64,000 nt of DNA, from the NCBI RefSeq assembly GCF_902726645.1, contig NZ_CACVAO010000001.1:2518501-2582500 (forward strand). The letters are read 5' to 3'. The first letter of the stretch is position 1. Every line of letters starts with the position of its first letter. The position numbers and the translations under genes were made by a program. This DNA comes from Halobacillus ihumii. Lineage in GTDB: Bacteria > Bacillota > Bacilli > Bacillales > Halobacillaceae. The notes below the pieces were generated by a model. It was not told the origin of the DNA, ran no database searches, and saw only the letters and a list, made by a program, of their open reading frames with translations. Shown here piece by piece: positions 8,368-16,635 of this stretch.

Positions 8368-9807
8368 GTGATTACATTTATCGTAAGTATTGCACTTTTA
8401 ATTATAGGATATTTTACGTATGGAAAATATGTTGAGAAGGTTTTTGGCTTAAACACAGAGCGGGAAACGCCTGCATACACGCATAGTGATGGTGTAGATT
8501 ATTTGCCGATGTCTGATAAAAAGAACTCATTAATCCAGCTGTTGAACATAGCTGGAGTTGGTCCGATCTTTGGTCCGATTTTGGGAGCCTTATACGGACC
8601 TGTAGCTTTTATTTGGATCGTCTTTGGAGCGATATTTGCCGGGGCCGTTCACGATTATTTGACTGGAATGATCTCCATTCGGAACAGAGGGGCGCATTTG
8701 CCTGAACTTGCTGGGAAGTTTCTCGGCAAAGTGATGAAGCATGTTGTTAATGCTTTCTCCATTCTTTTACTCGTGTTGGTAGGTACTGTGTTTGTAACAG
8801 CGCCGGCTGACCTTCTCCATAGTATGACAAGCAGCTGGTTGGCAATGCCTGTTATTTTGTTTGCTATTTTTGCTTATTATCTGCTGGCAACCTTACTGCC
8901 GATTGATAAAATTATCGGAAAACTATATCCGATTTTTGGGGCGCTATTATTGATCAGCGCCATTGGAGTAGGAGGAGCGTTAATATTTACTGGAGCACCG
9001 ATTCCTGAGCTATCTTTTGCAAACATGCATCCAGATAACGCACCGATCTTCCCACTGTTATTCCTAACCATTTCTTGTGGGGCATTATCCGGATTTCATG
9101 CTACGCAGACACCAATTATTTCCCGTACCACTCAGAAGGAAAAACAAGGACGTAAGATTTTTTACGGAATGATGATTACTGAGGGAATTATTGCCATGAT
9201 TTGGGCTGCAGCAGCAATGAGTCTGTTTAATGGTCCAACTGGATTGAGTGAAGTGCTGGCTAATGGCGGCCCAGCTGCTGTGGTCAGTGAGGTATCTGTC
9301 GCGATGCTCGGGGCTATTGGTGGTACACTTGCTATCCTTGGTGTCATTGTACTGCCAATCACGTCTGGTGATACAGCGTTCCGCAGTGCCCGTATGATCA
9401 TTGCTGACTACATTAAGGTTTCGCAAAAGAAAGTGTTGAGTCGTGTCTGGATCGCCGTGCCAATGTTCGTGATTTCCTTTGCACTGACAAAAGTTGATTT
9501 TACGTTGCTATGGAGATATTTCTCTTGGGCCAACCAGTCCACTGCTATGATCGCCTTATGGGTTGGAGCTATGTATTTATTCTTGGCACGAAAAAATTAC
9601 TGGATTGCAGCTATTCCGGCAACTTTTATAACGATGGCAACGTTTACGTATATCCTAAACGCACCAATAGGATTTGGTTTATCGCTAAATATTTCCTATG
9701 TGGTTGCAGCAGTGATTACCGTTATCATTGTTACAGCTTTCTTTGTAGCTGCAAAACGTAATTTGACGCAGGATATACCACTTGAGGAAGAATTAAAATC
9801 GGCTTAA
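8368..9807 (+). CDS. cstA: CstA-family carbon starvation / pyruvate transporter
   Basis: A polytopic membrane protein of 479 residues with more than ten hydrophobic segments. It has CstA family signatures such as NIAGVGPIFGPILGALYGP near residue 60 and a GFHATQTPIISRT segment near residue 245. It is shorter than E. coli CstA or BtsT (about 700 residues) and belongs to the short CstA group. Family members import pyruvate or peptides under carbon limitation. GAGGGAGGA precedes the GTG start. The cre site, the LytTR-type operator and the adjacent lytST genes indicate induction by LytT and repression by CcpA when sugar is abundant. Substrate is inferred. Confidence 0.92.
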   Translation: MITFIVSIALLIIGYFTYGKYVEKVFGLNTERETPAYTHSDGVDYLPMSDKKNSLIQLLNIAGVGPIFGPILGALYGPVAFIWIVFGAIFAGAVHDYLTGMISIRNRGAHLPELAGKFLGKVMKHVVNAFSILLLVLVGTVFVTAPADLLHSMTSSWLAMPVILFAIFAYYLLATLLPIDKIIGKLYPIFGALLLISAIGVGGALIFTGAPIPELSFANMHPDNAPIFPLLFLTISCGALSGFHATQTPIISRTTQKEKQGRKIFYGMMITEGIIAMIWAAAAMSLFNGPTGLSEVLANGGPAAVVSEVSVAMLGAIGGTLAILGVIVLPITSGDTAFRSARMIIADYIKVSQKKVLSRVWIAVPMFVISFALTKVDFTLLWRYFSWANQSTAMIALWVGAMYLFLARKNYWIAAIPATFITMATFTYILNAPIGFGLSLNISYVVAAVITVIIVTAFFVAAKRNLTQDIPLEEELKSA

Positions 9808-9822
9808 TTTACCACTATCTCT

Positions 9823-9853
9823 ACCACCAGGCTTACATACCTGGTGGTTTTTA
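9823..9853 (+). terminator. Terminator after cstA
   Basis: A 9-bp stem (9823-9831 with 9840-9848) is followed by TTTTTATT. Confidence 0.9.
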
Positions 9854-9930
9854 TTATAACTGTGAGAATATCATTGGATGCAATGGGGTATTAAATGGAT
9901 AGATAGAGAATGGGGGAGGAGGAGAGCGAG

Positions 9931-10809
9931 ATGAAAGCTATGTTAATTGTTAATCCTTCTTCAGGCAAAGAAGAGGCCCTGAATTATGTGAACCAAATCG
10001 AAGAGCTTTTGAACAAAAAAGGTTATGAAGTAAAGACGGTTCAAACTGAGAAAGAACTTGATGCCATGAAGTTTTGCCAAAATGCATGCAGGGATGAATT
10101 TGAGATGGTTGTTTCACTCGGAGGGGATGGGACACTTAATGAAACGATTAACGGGATGGTCGACCAGCATCATCGTCCGAAACTAGGTGTGGTCCCGCTA
10201 GGTACTGTAAATGATTTTGCCCGCGCGTTAAATATTCCGCTGGATGCTGAGGAAGCCGTGAATATCTTAAGTTCTGATCGCACAAAAAAGGTAGATATAG
10301 GGCGTATGAATGATCACTATTTCGTAAATATTGTAGCAATCGGTGCTATAGCTGAGGCAAGTTATGAAGTTACACCAGAACAAAAAACAAAATTCGGATC
10401 CTTGGCTTATATCATGGAGGGGCTAAAAACTCTAGCTTCAACCCCTGATTACCCGCTTTATATCGAACACGATGAACAGGTGTGGGAAGGAAATGCCTTT
10501 CTGTTCCTTGCTGCCTTAACAAATTCGACCGCTGGATTTGAACAGCTCGCACCGCAAGCTAAAGTCAACGACGGTCTCATGCATTGTTATATTGTGAAAA
10601 AATCGAATGTGCTCCAATTAGCTTCGCTGACTTCATCAATGTTAAAAGGTGAACTAAGGCATCAGAAAGGGGTAGAGTATTTTACTGCCCGCAGTTTGAA
10701 GGTTTCCTCGTCGAAGGCTCTTGTAACGAACGTAGATGGAGAAGAAGGAGACCCATTACCTGCAGTCTTTTCGGTTAAACCTCAGCATATAGAGGTTATT
10801 GTTGAATAG
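9931..10809 (+). CDS. Diacylglycerol/lipid kinase family protein (YegS/BmrU type)
   Basis: A 292-residue DAGK_cat protein. NPSSGK near the N-terminus and SLGGDGTLNETING near residue 70 form the nucleotide site, and PLGTVNDFAR follows as in all YegS/DgkB kinases. The C-terminal lobe ends with VDGEEGD, a metal and substrate contact region. It phosphorylates a diacylglycerol-like lipid at the inner membrane face. The run GGAGGAGGAG lies 7 bases before the ATG at 9931; an earlier ATG at 9910 is upstream of that site. A paralogue lies at 39881-40801. The true lipid is not known. Confidence 0.9.
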   Translation: MKAMLIVNPSSGKEEALNYVNQIEELLNKKGYEVKTVQTEKELDAMKFCQNACRDEFEMVVSLGGDGTLNETINGMVDQHHRPKLGVVPLGTVNDFARALNIPLDAEEAVNILSSDRTKKVDIGRMNDHYFVNIVAIGAIAEASYEVTPEQKTKFGSLAYIMEGLKTLASTPDYPLYIEHDEQVWEGNAFLFLAALTNSTAGFEQLAPQAKVNDGLMHCYIVKKSNVLQLASLTSSMLKGELRHQKGVEYFTARSLKVSSSKALVTNVDGEEGDPLPAVFSVKPQHIEVIVE

Positions 10810-10895
10810 TGATTGTGAGGGGACATTCAAAGATGATATTGTCAGTTCATCTCTATTCTTGTAAAATTAAGTTAATCAAATCTATGAGGTGAATC

Positions 10896-11552
10896 ATGGA
10901 ATTTAATCAAATTCGGTTTATGATGCAAATGCAGGCAATGTCAACTTTAAGTGGAGGTTCTCCTTCATCATTTAATCGTTCAGTTCCTGACATGGCTTTT
11001 CAGAGTATCCTACAGTCTATGATGTCTGAGCATCAGCCATATGGTAATGGCGGCGCGGCTCAGAATAACCAAGCGGCCACGTTAACTAATTTTAACGCAT
11101 TCAGACCTCAGCCTATACATATCCAGTATCAAACGCCTGTTTCTCAGGTTCCGGCGCAAGATCCTGTCTTGGAGGTAGAGAACAAAAATATTGAAACACT
11201 CATCAAAGAGGCTTCCGAGAAGTATAGAGTTGAGGAAAGTTTAATTCGTTCTGTCGTTAAGGCGGAGTCAAATTTTGACCCTGATGTCGTAAGTCATGCG
11301 GGAGCGCAGGGATTGATGCAATTAATGCCGGCTACAGCAAGAGGCCTTGGGGTAACAGACCCATTTGATCCGAGGCAGAACCTTATGGGTGGAACGAAGT
11401 ATTTAAAGCAAATGCTTGATCGTTATAATGGGGATACTACTCTGGCTCTTGCAGCGTATAATGCGGGTCCTGGAAACGTTGATAAGTATGGAGGTGTCCC
11501 ACCTTTTGAAGAGACACAGAATTATGTAGATAAAGTATTAGGGTATGCCTGA
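10896..11552 (+). CDS. Soluble lytic transglycosylase domain protein (CwlQ/YjbJ type)
   Basis: A 218-residue protein. The first 100 residues are low-complexity and Q/N-rich. A lysozyme-like SLT domain (about 105-218) follows, with the catalytic glutamate in KAESNFDP and then [13 protein letters not shown] and [12 protein letters not shown]. It cleaves peptidoglycan between MurNAc and GlcNAc. There is no signal peptide, as in B. subtilis CwlQ, so the export route is unclear. AGGTG five bases before the ATG supports the start. Confidence 0.92.
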   Translation: MEFNQIRFMMQMQAMSTLSGGSPSSFNRSVPDMAFQSILQSMMSEHQPYGNGGAAQNNQAATLTNFNAFRPQPIHIQYQTPVSQVPAQDPVLEVENKNIETLIKEASEKYRVEESLIRSVVKAESNFDPDVVSHAGAQGLMQLMPATARGLGVTDPFDPRQNLMGGTKYLKQMLDRYNGDTTLALAAYNAGPGNVDKYGGVPPFEETQNYVDKVLGYA

Positions 11553-11556
11553 GTAA

Positions 11557-11599
11557 AAAACCGCCCCGTCGCTAATAAGCGTAAGGGGCGGTTTTGTTT
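11557..11599. terminator. Bidirectional terminator
   Basis: An 11-bp perfect GC-rich stem (11557-11567 with 11585-11595) has an A run on the left and a T run on the right, between the convergent transglycosylase and FMN reductase genes. Confidence 0.92.
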
Positions 11600-11644
11600 G
11601 AATATCGATTTTTGAGTAAAGGCTGTAGAAAGGACTTTTCTTTT

Positions 11645-12184
11645 TTAGATTTCTTTACTCATTTGAATGTATTGGTCGAATACCTTAGTCATTTCTTCTA
11701 GTCGGTGATGTACATCTTCGTCGATAAGTTCTCCTTCAGCCGAGAAATGGTTGGTATGGGTATAGACATAATTAGGTGTAACAAGACAGCGGAAGTAGTC
11801 AAGAATAGGTTTTAGTTGACTTTCGATAACTAAGTGGTGCTGTAGCGTCCCGCCGTTCGCTACTATGGAAACAGGTTTATATCGCATCGCCAGTGGTGAA
11901 ATGGCATCCAAAAGGTTTTTTAAAGTTCCAGGAATGGACCCTTGGAAAATAGGTGTAGCAATGACGTAAGCATCAGCATCTTCCATTTCGAGTATCAGCT
12001 TTTGCATATCATCATTATATTGATCTACTGGCCGGCCATCGATGAACTGCATATCGAAATCTTTAAGATCAATGAAAGTTGTGTCATACTCTTTATCAAG
12101 CTTGCTTATATAGGTTTGGATTTCATCCAGTAAAGACTTTGTTTTAGTTCCAACAATGGTTCCGTTAAGTAAAAGAATCTTCAT
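11645..12184 (-). CDS. NADPH-dependent FMN reductase family protein
   Basis: A 179-residue flavodoxin-like protein. It starts with LLLNGTIVGTKTK, the FMN phosphate loop seen in the SsuE/azoreductase family, and has ATPIFQGSIPGTLKNLLDAI near residue 80, another FMN contact. It would reduce FMN or quinone/azo substrates with NAD(P)H in the cytoplasm. AGGGGAG precedes the ATG. It is monocistronic, and the natural substrate is unknown. Confidence 0.85.
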   Translation of the reverse strand: MKILLLNGTIVGTKTKSLLDEIQTYISKLDKEYDTTFIDLKDFDMQFIDGRPVDQYNDDMQKLILEMEDADAYVIATPIFQGSIPGTLKNLLDAISPLAMRYKPVSIVANGGTLQHHLVIESQLKPILDYFRCLVTPNYVYTHTNHFSAEGELIDEDVHHRLEEMTKVFDQYIQMSKEI

Positions 12185-12285
12185 GATCTGCTTCTCCCCT
12201 TTAATCTTCCATGAATGGGCACGATTTCAGTACTGTTTCAACCATTATGTTAAATCATACGCTTTAAATAAGCAATTGTGAATGA

Positions 12286-12312
12286 GTGTAGGGGTTCTAG
12301 GGAGAAGGGTAT
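12286..12312 (+). promoter_or_regulatory. Weak sigma-B-like promoter for the DUF1232 gene
   Basis: GTGTAG (4 of 6 to GTTTAA), a 15-base spacer and a perfect GGGTAT lie 36 bases before the start codon. Confidence 0.35.
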
Positions 12313-12347
12313 AGAGTCATAAACCCATAAATAAGAGGTGCAGTCAA

Positions 12348-12626
12348 ATGAGAAAGATATGGAGGAGAATACGATTCTTATTTAATATAAAAAGGTCGAT
12401 CCCATTTTTAATAGGATTTTTTCGATCCCCAGAAATTGCTAATGGGAATAAAGTAATCGCCATTTTGCTAATGCTTGGTTATCTCCTATTTCCATGGGAT
12501 GTGATTCCTGATTTCTTAGTAGTCTTCGGTTTGGTCGATGACTTAGCCGTTCTAACCTTTATTTTACAACAAATTGTTAAGATGGCTCCCGATTCATTGA
12601 AAAAAGAATATCGAATAGAAGAATAA
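12348..12626 (+). CDS. DUF1232 (YkvA-like) small membrane protein
   Basis: A 92-residue protein. The DUF1232 core covers roughly residues 25-80, with GYLLFPWDVIPDF followed by GLVDDLAVL. There is one clear membrane segment around the LLMLGYLLFPW region, and the N-terminus is strongly basic. Family function is not established. GAGGTG precedes the ATG. A possible sigma-B promoter upstream would make it a stress gene, but the -35 match is weak. Confidence 0.85.
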   Translation: MRKIWRRIRFLFNIKRSIPFLIGFFRSPEIANGNKVIAILLMLGYLLFPWDVIPDFLVVFGLVDDLAVLTFILQQIVKMAPDSLKKEYRIEE

Positions 12627-12631
12627 CAGAG

Positions 12632-12657
12632 GTTTAAAAGATAAGTTTTTGAGGAAT
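12632..12657 (+). promoter_or_regulatory. Candidate sigma-B promoter of ohr
   Basis: GTTTAA at 12632-12637, a 14-base spacer, then AGGAAT at 12652-12657 (5 of 6 to GGGWAW). B. subtilis OhrB is controlled by sigma-B, which fits. Confidence 0.5.
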
Positions 12658-12699
12658 ATATAGATTGTGTGAGCATTAATTATCGAGGAGTGATTGATA

Positions 12700-13116
12700 G
12701 TGAGTAACGTAATGTTTACGGCACATGCAACAGCCAAAGGCGGACGTGAAGGTCACGTTAAGTCCGATGATGGTTTAATTGATTTAAATCTTGTACAGCC
12801 AGGCAGCGGAGATGAGAAAGGCTCTAACCCTGAGCAGCTATTTGCGGCAGGATATTCAGCTTGCTTCGATGGCGCTCTTAACCTGGTTGCGAGTAAGAAA
12901 AAGAAAGATATTGATTCTGAAATCACCGCTGATGTCAGCTTGTTAAAAGATGAATCAGATGGTGGCTTTAAGGTAGGAGTTGTATTGAACGTTAGTCTTA
13001 AGGGAGTTTCTCAGGAAGAAGCTGAAGAACTTGTAGAAGAAGCCCACCAGGTTTGCCCTTATTCTAAAGCAACCCGAGGAAATATTGATGTAGAACTTAA
13101 CGCTAAAGCTGTTTAA
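12700..13116 (+). CDS. ohr: Organic hydroperoxide resistance protein, Ohr/OsmC family
   Basis: A 138-residue thiol peroxidase. Both catalytic cysteines are present: C55 in YSACFDGAL and C119 in VCPYSKATR, with R16 in the FTAHATAKGGREGH start region. It reduces organic hydroperoxides to alcohols using lipoyl or other dithiols. The reading frame opens at a TTG at 12694, but GAGGAG at 12685-12690 is nine bases from the GTG at 12700, giving the standard MSNVMFTA start. A sigma-B-like promoter and the absence of a neighbouring ohrR suggest it is the OhrB (general stress) type. Confidence 0.94.
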   Translation: MSNVMFTAHATAKGGREGHVKSDDGLIDLNLVQPGSGDEKGSNPEQLFAAGYSACFDGALNLVASKKKKDIDSEITADVSLLKDESDGGFKVGVVLNVSLKGVSQEEAEELVEEAHQVCPYSKATRGNIDVELNAKAV

Positions 13117-13130
13117 TTTTGAAAGATCTA

Positions 13131-13164
13131 AGGCTACAGGATGAGCATCCTGTAGCCTATTTTT
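13131..13164 (+). terminator. Terminator after ohr
   Basis: A 12-bp perfect stem (13131-13142 with 13147-13158), GAGC loop, then ATTTTTG. Confidence 0.92.
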
Positions 13165-13261
13165 GTTGAAATTAATCTTATTTTTGAGAGGTTTAGAGTA
13201 ATATGATTTCCTAAAGCGAGAGTAACTATGGTAGGTTATATGTGAAAGTGAGGGCGATTTT

Positions 13262-13546
13262 ATGAGGATAACCGATCAGGCGCGTAAACTTCTTGACCAG
13301 TTGCTTGAAGACGAAGAAGCCAGTTGCTTGCGTTTGTTCTTCGCTGGATTCGGGTGTGGAGAACCAGATATAGGCATGACGTTAGCCGAACCTGAAGCCG
13401 ACGATGAACTTCATCATATTAATTCGATCCCGGTTGCCATAGATCAACGGATTATTCACCTAACAAAAGAGCTTACCATTGATGGGAAACAGACTATGGA
13501 GGGACCTAAGTTTCAGATGTTCGGGTTGCCTGAAAAAGATTGTTAA
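13262..13546 (+). CDS. HesB/IscA-like iron-sulfur domain protein
   Basis: A 94-residue protein beginning MRITDQARKLLDQLL, typical of the Fe-S biosynthesis (HesB) fold, with LRLFFAGFGCGEP holding one conserved-looking cysteine and a C-terminal cysteine at the very end. The canonical A-type carrier CxnCGC arrangement is incomplete, so it belongs to the YneR-like subgroup of unknown role rather than a proven iron-sulfur carrier. It stands alone and is followed by a weak terminator. Confidence 0.75.
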   Translation: MRITDQARKLLDQLLEDEEASCLRLFFAGFGCGEPDIGMTLAEPEADDELHHINSIPVAIDQRIIHLTKELTIDGKQTMEGPKFQMFGLPEKDC

Positions 13547-13548
13547 CG

Positions 13549-13577
13549 AAGCTGCTGTGCACACACAGTAGCTTTTG
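13549..13577 (+). terminator. Terminator after the HesB-like gene
   Basis: An 11-bp stem with one wobble pair (13549-13559 with 13564-13574) is followed by TTTTG. Confidence 0.65.
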
Positions 13578-13601
13578 TTAATTTGGCATGCTTGTTGAGG
13601 G

Positions 13602-13749
13602 TTCGTCCCTGGGTGGAGAGTAATTCGGCCATACATCTTGAGGACTTGGCCCAAACTGGATGTTGTTCGACCGTAACTCAGGAAAACTCGACCCTTACAG
13701 ACTCAGATTCTACCCTAAATCAGAGTTATTCTACCCTACGAGGATTCTT
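13602..13749 (+). repeat. Left array: seven units of a 21-bp-period degenerate repeat
   Basis: Units start at 13602, 13624, 13645, 13666, 13687, 13708 and 13729. All steps are 21 bases except the first (22). The conserved head of each unit is TTCGnCC or a close variant (CTTGGCC, TTCTACC), usually followed by nTAA; the other bases vary. Translated in one frame it gives seven-residue repeats such as DSTLNQS, but no ribosome site or known protein goes with it. A sister array lies at 14848-14995, in the same orientation, on the other side of the NERD gene. Confidence 0.8.
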
Positions 13750-13793
13750 CCTAAATGAAAGGGAAGTTTGTCTAGATTTAGCGGTTCTCTTGT

Positions 13794-14753
13794 TTAAATT
13801 AGGTTGAGCACATATTTCCGATCATTCGTAACACCGGTGTGGTGATCACAAATTTTCAATAGGAGTAATCGAGCTGCTTTTTTAGAGGGTAGCATAGCGA
13901 AATGTCGAAAATTCTTATTAGAAATGGAGGTATCAATCAGAAGCTGATAGTCTCTTAATGTTTTAATGTGCGCATTCCTGGAACGCGCCGCGCATTTTGA
14001 GCAATACCAATATCCACGCTTTCGTTGCATCGGGAAAGAATTACAATGCTCACACTGGACTCCTTTAATGAGGTCATTTAACGAAAGAGAATAACGCTCC
14101 ATAATAGAGGTTTGGTAGGGGAGATTTCCCGTGTTAAGTAATTGGGTCAGAGAATGAACTTGCTCTGGGGAGCAGGAACTTAAACTGAACTGCTCTCTGA
14201 GTGCTTCAATTCTTGGCAGCAGGCTTTTGGCTCGTACTATTTTTCTCCTTAAATGATCGTCGTCTGAGCCCTTTACAGAAATGATTGTATGAGGATTTGA
14301 AATGACAATAAAGGAGTGTAGAGGTATCGGAGGAAAATGAACACGTTCAAGCCAGCGATGAAGTTGGCGTTTCTGATGTTCTACTTGTAGAAAAGGATCA
14401 GGGAAAATATCCTTTTGTTCATTATGAGTTCGAAAAAGCTGATTCCATTCTAAATCGAAACACAATTCCCCTTTGAAATTTTTCACTTCAAGTATCAGGA
14501 TGAATTCTGGACATAGAACTATGGCATCCAATTGGCAGTAATGAATCCCGTCAAATAATCGGATATCTTGGATGACTTGATAATGGTCGGGAAGATATTG
14601 AAGATAGAAATCTAGTGTGGTTTCACCGAAGTATCCTGCTGATTGCTTTAAGAATGTTTCATGGATTTCGGTATAACGGGGGTGGTCGGAAGGTATACGG
14701 TTTAATCCTGCTTCAAGCTGAAGGTGTTGTAAAGTTTTTTCTCTTTTATTCAT
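13794..14753 (-). CDS. NERD-domain putative nuclease with C-terminal zinc ribbon
   Basis: A 319-residue protein. A NERD domain (about residues 38-150) shows the restriction-nuclease-like core D76 in QLDAIVL and E89-V-K91 in ILEVKNFKG. A CxxC...CxxC zinc ribbon follows (CEHC and CSKC, near residues 235-255), then a basic tail with a short helix-rich end. NERD proteins are predicted DNA-processing enzymes, often in mobile or defence settings, with no fixed role. The gene is flanked by the two 21-bp-period arrays and stands alone. No transposase or restriction partner is nearby. Function is inference from the fold only. Confidence 0.82.
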   Translation of the reverse strand: MNKREKTLQHLQLEAGLNRIPSDHPRYTEIHETFLKQSAGYFGETTLDFYLQYLPDHYQVIQDIRLFDGIHYCQLDAIVLCPEFILILEVKNFKGELCFDLEWNQLFRTHNEQKDIFPDPFLQVEHQKRQLHRWLERVHFPPIPLHSFIVISNPHTIISVKGSDDDHLRRKIVRAKSLLPRIEALREQFSLSSCSPEQVHSLTQLLNTGNLPYQTSIMERYSLSLNDLIKGVQCEHCNSFPMQRKRGYWYCSKCAARSRNAHIKTLRDYQLLIDTSISNKNFRHFAMLPSKKAARLLLLKICDHHTGVTNDRKYVLNLI

Positions 14754-15108
14754 CTAATAAATCACTCTCCTTGTCAATACAACTGCAACAATAACTATTC
14801 GCTACAAATGGCTTATTTCCTCTTTTTTTGCAAAATTTTTAAAGTGATTCGTCCCTGCCGGAGCGCTGCTTGGCCATAAATCATGAGAGATCGTCCCTGC
14901 CGGAGCGCTAGCTTGGCCGTAGATCATGAGAGTTCGTCCCTAACGGAGTACTATTCGGCCGTAAACCATAAAGATTCTTCCCTACCACATTATAAAAGCT
15001 ATTCCGCTTTTACTAGTTTACGGTAGACCGTTTTTAGGATAATATAAAAAGCGTCTTGATTCTAACTGAATCAGGCTTATTTTTTGAAAGTTAGAGGGTT
15101 TTAACAAC
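14754..15108. other. Gene-free stretch between the NERD gene and the YdjM-like gene
   Basis: Apart from the repeat array at 14848-14995 it contains AT-rich sequence and, near 15050-15085, an imperfect hairpin (TTGATTC/GAATCAGG) followed by a T run that could terminate read-through toward 15109. No short gene with a ribosome site was found. Confidence 0.5.
14848..14995 (+). repeat. Right array: seven units of the 21-bp-period repeat
   Basis: Units start at 14848, 14869, 14890, 14912, 14933, 14954 and 14975 (steps 21,21,22,21,21,21). TTCGTCC-type and TTGGCC/TTCGGCC-type heads alternate, so the copies also look like a 42-43-bp tandem repeat three and a half times over. Same orientation and unit number as the array at 13602-13749. 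Confidence 0.85.
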
Positions 15109-15720
15109 ATGATGGCATCAGGGCACCAAGTCGTTGGCTTTACTTGCGGAGTAGCTGCACTAACATTTTTACCTGAACTAGATCGTTTACCTGCTACGTC
15201 CTATGAGACTACATTATATTTTTTATGCGTTTTGTTCGGGTCTCTTCTTCCCGATATAGATACACCGAGATCAACTCTTGGAAAATGGTTTTGGAAAATC
15301 CTTCTCATGTTCCTTCTAGTAGCGGTCATTGCTTATTTGTTTGCTCCGTCAATTATAGAAATGTACAGAGATGAATTAAGTGTTTTGACAATGCTTATTT
15401 TACCTATTCTCGTTATGGTTCGCAGTCATAGAAAAATGACACATTCCGTTTTATTTATTTTTCTGATAGGTGGATACTGTTATTTGATTGACTCCTTTCT
15501 TGCTGTTCCGTTGAATTACTTCATCGGACTGCTGGTCGGTGTCTGCTCACATTTGCTTGGGGATTTTATTACGAAAAAAGGAATTCCATTATTGTATCCT
15601 TTTTCTAAGAAACATTTTCGGTTTATTGTAACGTTCACAACAGGTTCTTCTGCTGAAAAAATGATTGTAATGGCTTTAGTAGTAGCGAATATCTGTTTTC
15701 TTGTAGATTTTGTTATTTAG
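15109..15720 (+). CDS. YdjM-type membrane-bound metal-dependent hydrolase (DUF457)
   Basis: A 203-residue protein with about five membrane segments and the family's metal-ligand pattern: H6 in SGHQVVGF, the SLLPDIDTPRSTLG segment near residue 47, RSHRKMTHSVL near 105, and SHLLGDFITKKG near 145. The family includes the LexA-controlled E. coli YdjM, and the activity is not established. Two ATGs occur in tandem; a weak AGAGGG lies about 12 bases before the first. Monocistronic. Confidence 0.85.
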   Translation: MMASGHQVVGFTCGVAALTFLPELDRLPATSYETTLYFLCVLFGSLLPDIDTPRSTLGKWFWKILLMFLLVAVIAYLFAPSIIEMYRDELSVLTMLILPILVMVRSHRKMTHSVLFIFLIGGYCYLIDSFLAVPLNYFIGLLVGVCSHLLGDFITKKGIPLLYPFSKKHFRFIVTFTTGSSAEKMIVMALVVANICFLVDFVI

Positions 15721-15800
15721 TAGGTAGTACATATGCGATTACGAGATGTTCCTTTTTACGTATAGGGAATGCACATCACTTCAGGGCATAATAACAAAAA

Positions 15801-15837
15801 CAAAGAAGAGGGCCTAAAGTGCAGGCCCTCTTCTTTG
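15801..15837 (-). terminator. Intact terminator at the 3' end of the BCCT remnant
   Basis: A 15-bp perfect stem (15801-15815 with 15823-15837). On the minus strand a T-rich tract follows it. Confidence 0.9.
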
Positions 15838-16323
15838 TATATTATTGTTGCTTTTTTGGCGTCTGACTTTCCTTTGTGGGATCGGCTCATGCCGGATCAT
15901 TTTCAAGAAAGCATACATGAAAATAAAGAGAATCACGGCAAAAGGTAAAGATGATACAAGCGAAGCGGTTTGCAATGCATCAAGTCCGCCTGCTATTAAA
16001 AGGACAGCAGAAATCGCTGACATGAGGAAACCCCATACGATTTTAGTTAGTAATGGAGGGAACAGTGTTCTGTCAGCTGTCATACTTGCCAGGATATAAG
16101 TAGCAGAGTCGGCAGACGTGATCAAGAACGTAGCAATTAATGCAATGGAAAGAATGGACAGTATATCTGTCATCGGCAGGTAATTGTACGTTTCAAATAA
16201 AGCCAGTGTTATGTCATTGTTGACGACCTCAGCGATATTCGTTCCATCCATTAAGTCACTATTTAAGGCTGTGCCTCCGAAAGTTCCATACTTGATTTTA
16301 CTAATTGTTTCGTAAAGCGGCAT
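15814..16323 (-). pseudogene. BCCT-family betaine/choline transporter, C-terminal remnant
   Basis: Only about 169 residues remain of a roughly 500-residue transporter. The fragment starts in front of the FGGTA motif that lies about two thirds into OpuD/BetP-type proteins, and continues through ITSADSATYILASM and three more membrane segments to a basic tail. There is no upstream coding sequence for the earlier helices: bases 16324-16635 are non-coding. The intact terminator shows the 3' end is original. It cannot be a working carrier without the aromatic betaine site in the missing helices. Confidence 0.85.
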
Positions 16324-16635
16324 GTATCAATCAGTCCTATTAAGGGTATAGAAAATGAGTGAAGGATAATGGTATTTTTTACCCATATTCTTGCTGTAAA
16401 TTATTTTAACAAAAATATGCGTTTTCGTCAGAATATTTCTAAATCTTTCAATTAGTGAAGAATGTAATAGAGGGCACATTGAATCACTTGCATTGTGTAG
16501 TTATTCTCCTTATCTGGTAAAAAGATTCGGTGTGAAGCGATATAGAGCAGTGCAGGGGGGAATTCTGTTGATATGTGATAGGTCTATCTTTTTAGGGAAT
16601 CATATATTGGATAGGTTAAAAGGAGTGTTTTTCTA
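16324..16635. other. Gene-free stretch upstream of the BCCT remnant and the nucleotidyltransferase gene
   Basis: No reading frame, strong hairpin or repeat was found. No trace of the missing BCCT N-terminal helices was recognised in any frame by eye. Confidence 0.5.

Noticed and set aside
9085-9426. 113-codon minus-strand frame inside cstA
   Set aside because: Shadow of a conserved membrane protein gene with no own signals.
13583-13807. Plus-strand 74-codon frame with heptapeptide repeats (NSTLTDS-like)
   Set aside because: It simply reads through the 21-bp-period array; no ribosome site precedes it and the repeat runs out of frame after a 22-base step. Treated as repeat, not gene.
13602-14995. 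CRISPR array
   Set aside because: Units are 21 bases in total, degenerate, with only about 7-10 conserved bases and no fixed palindromic repeat or spacer of 30 or more bases; no cas genes nearby.
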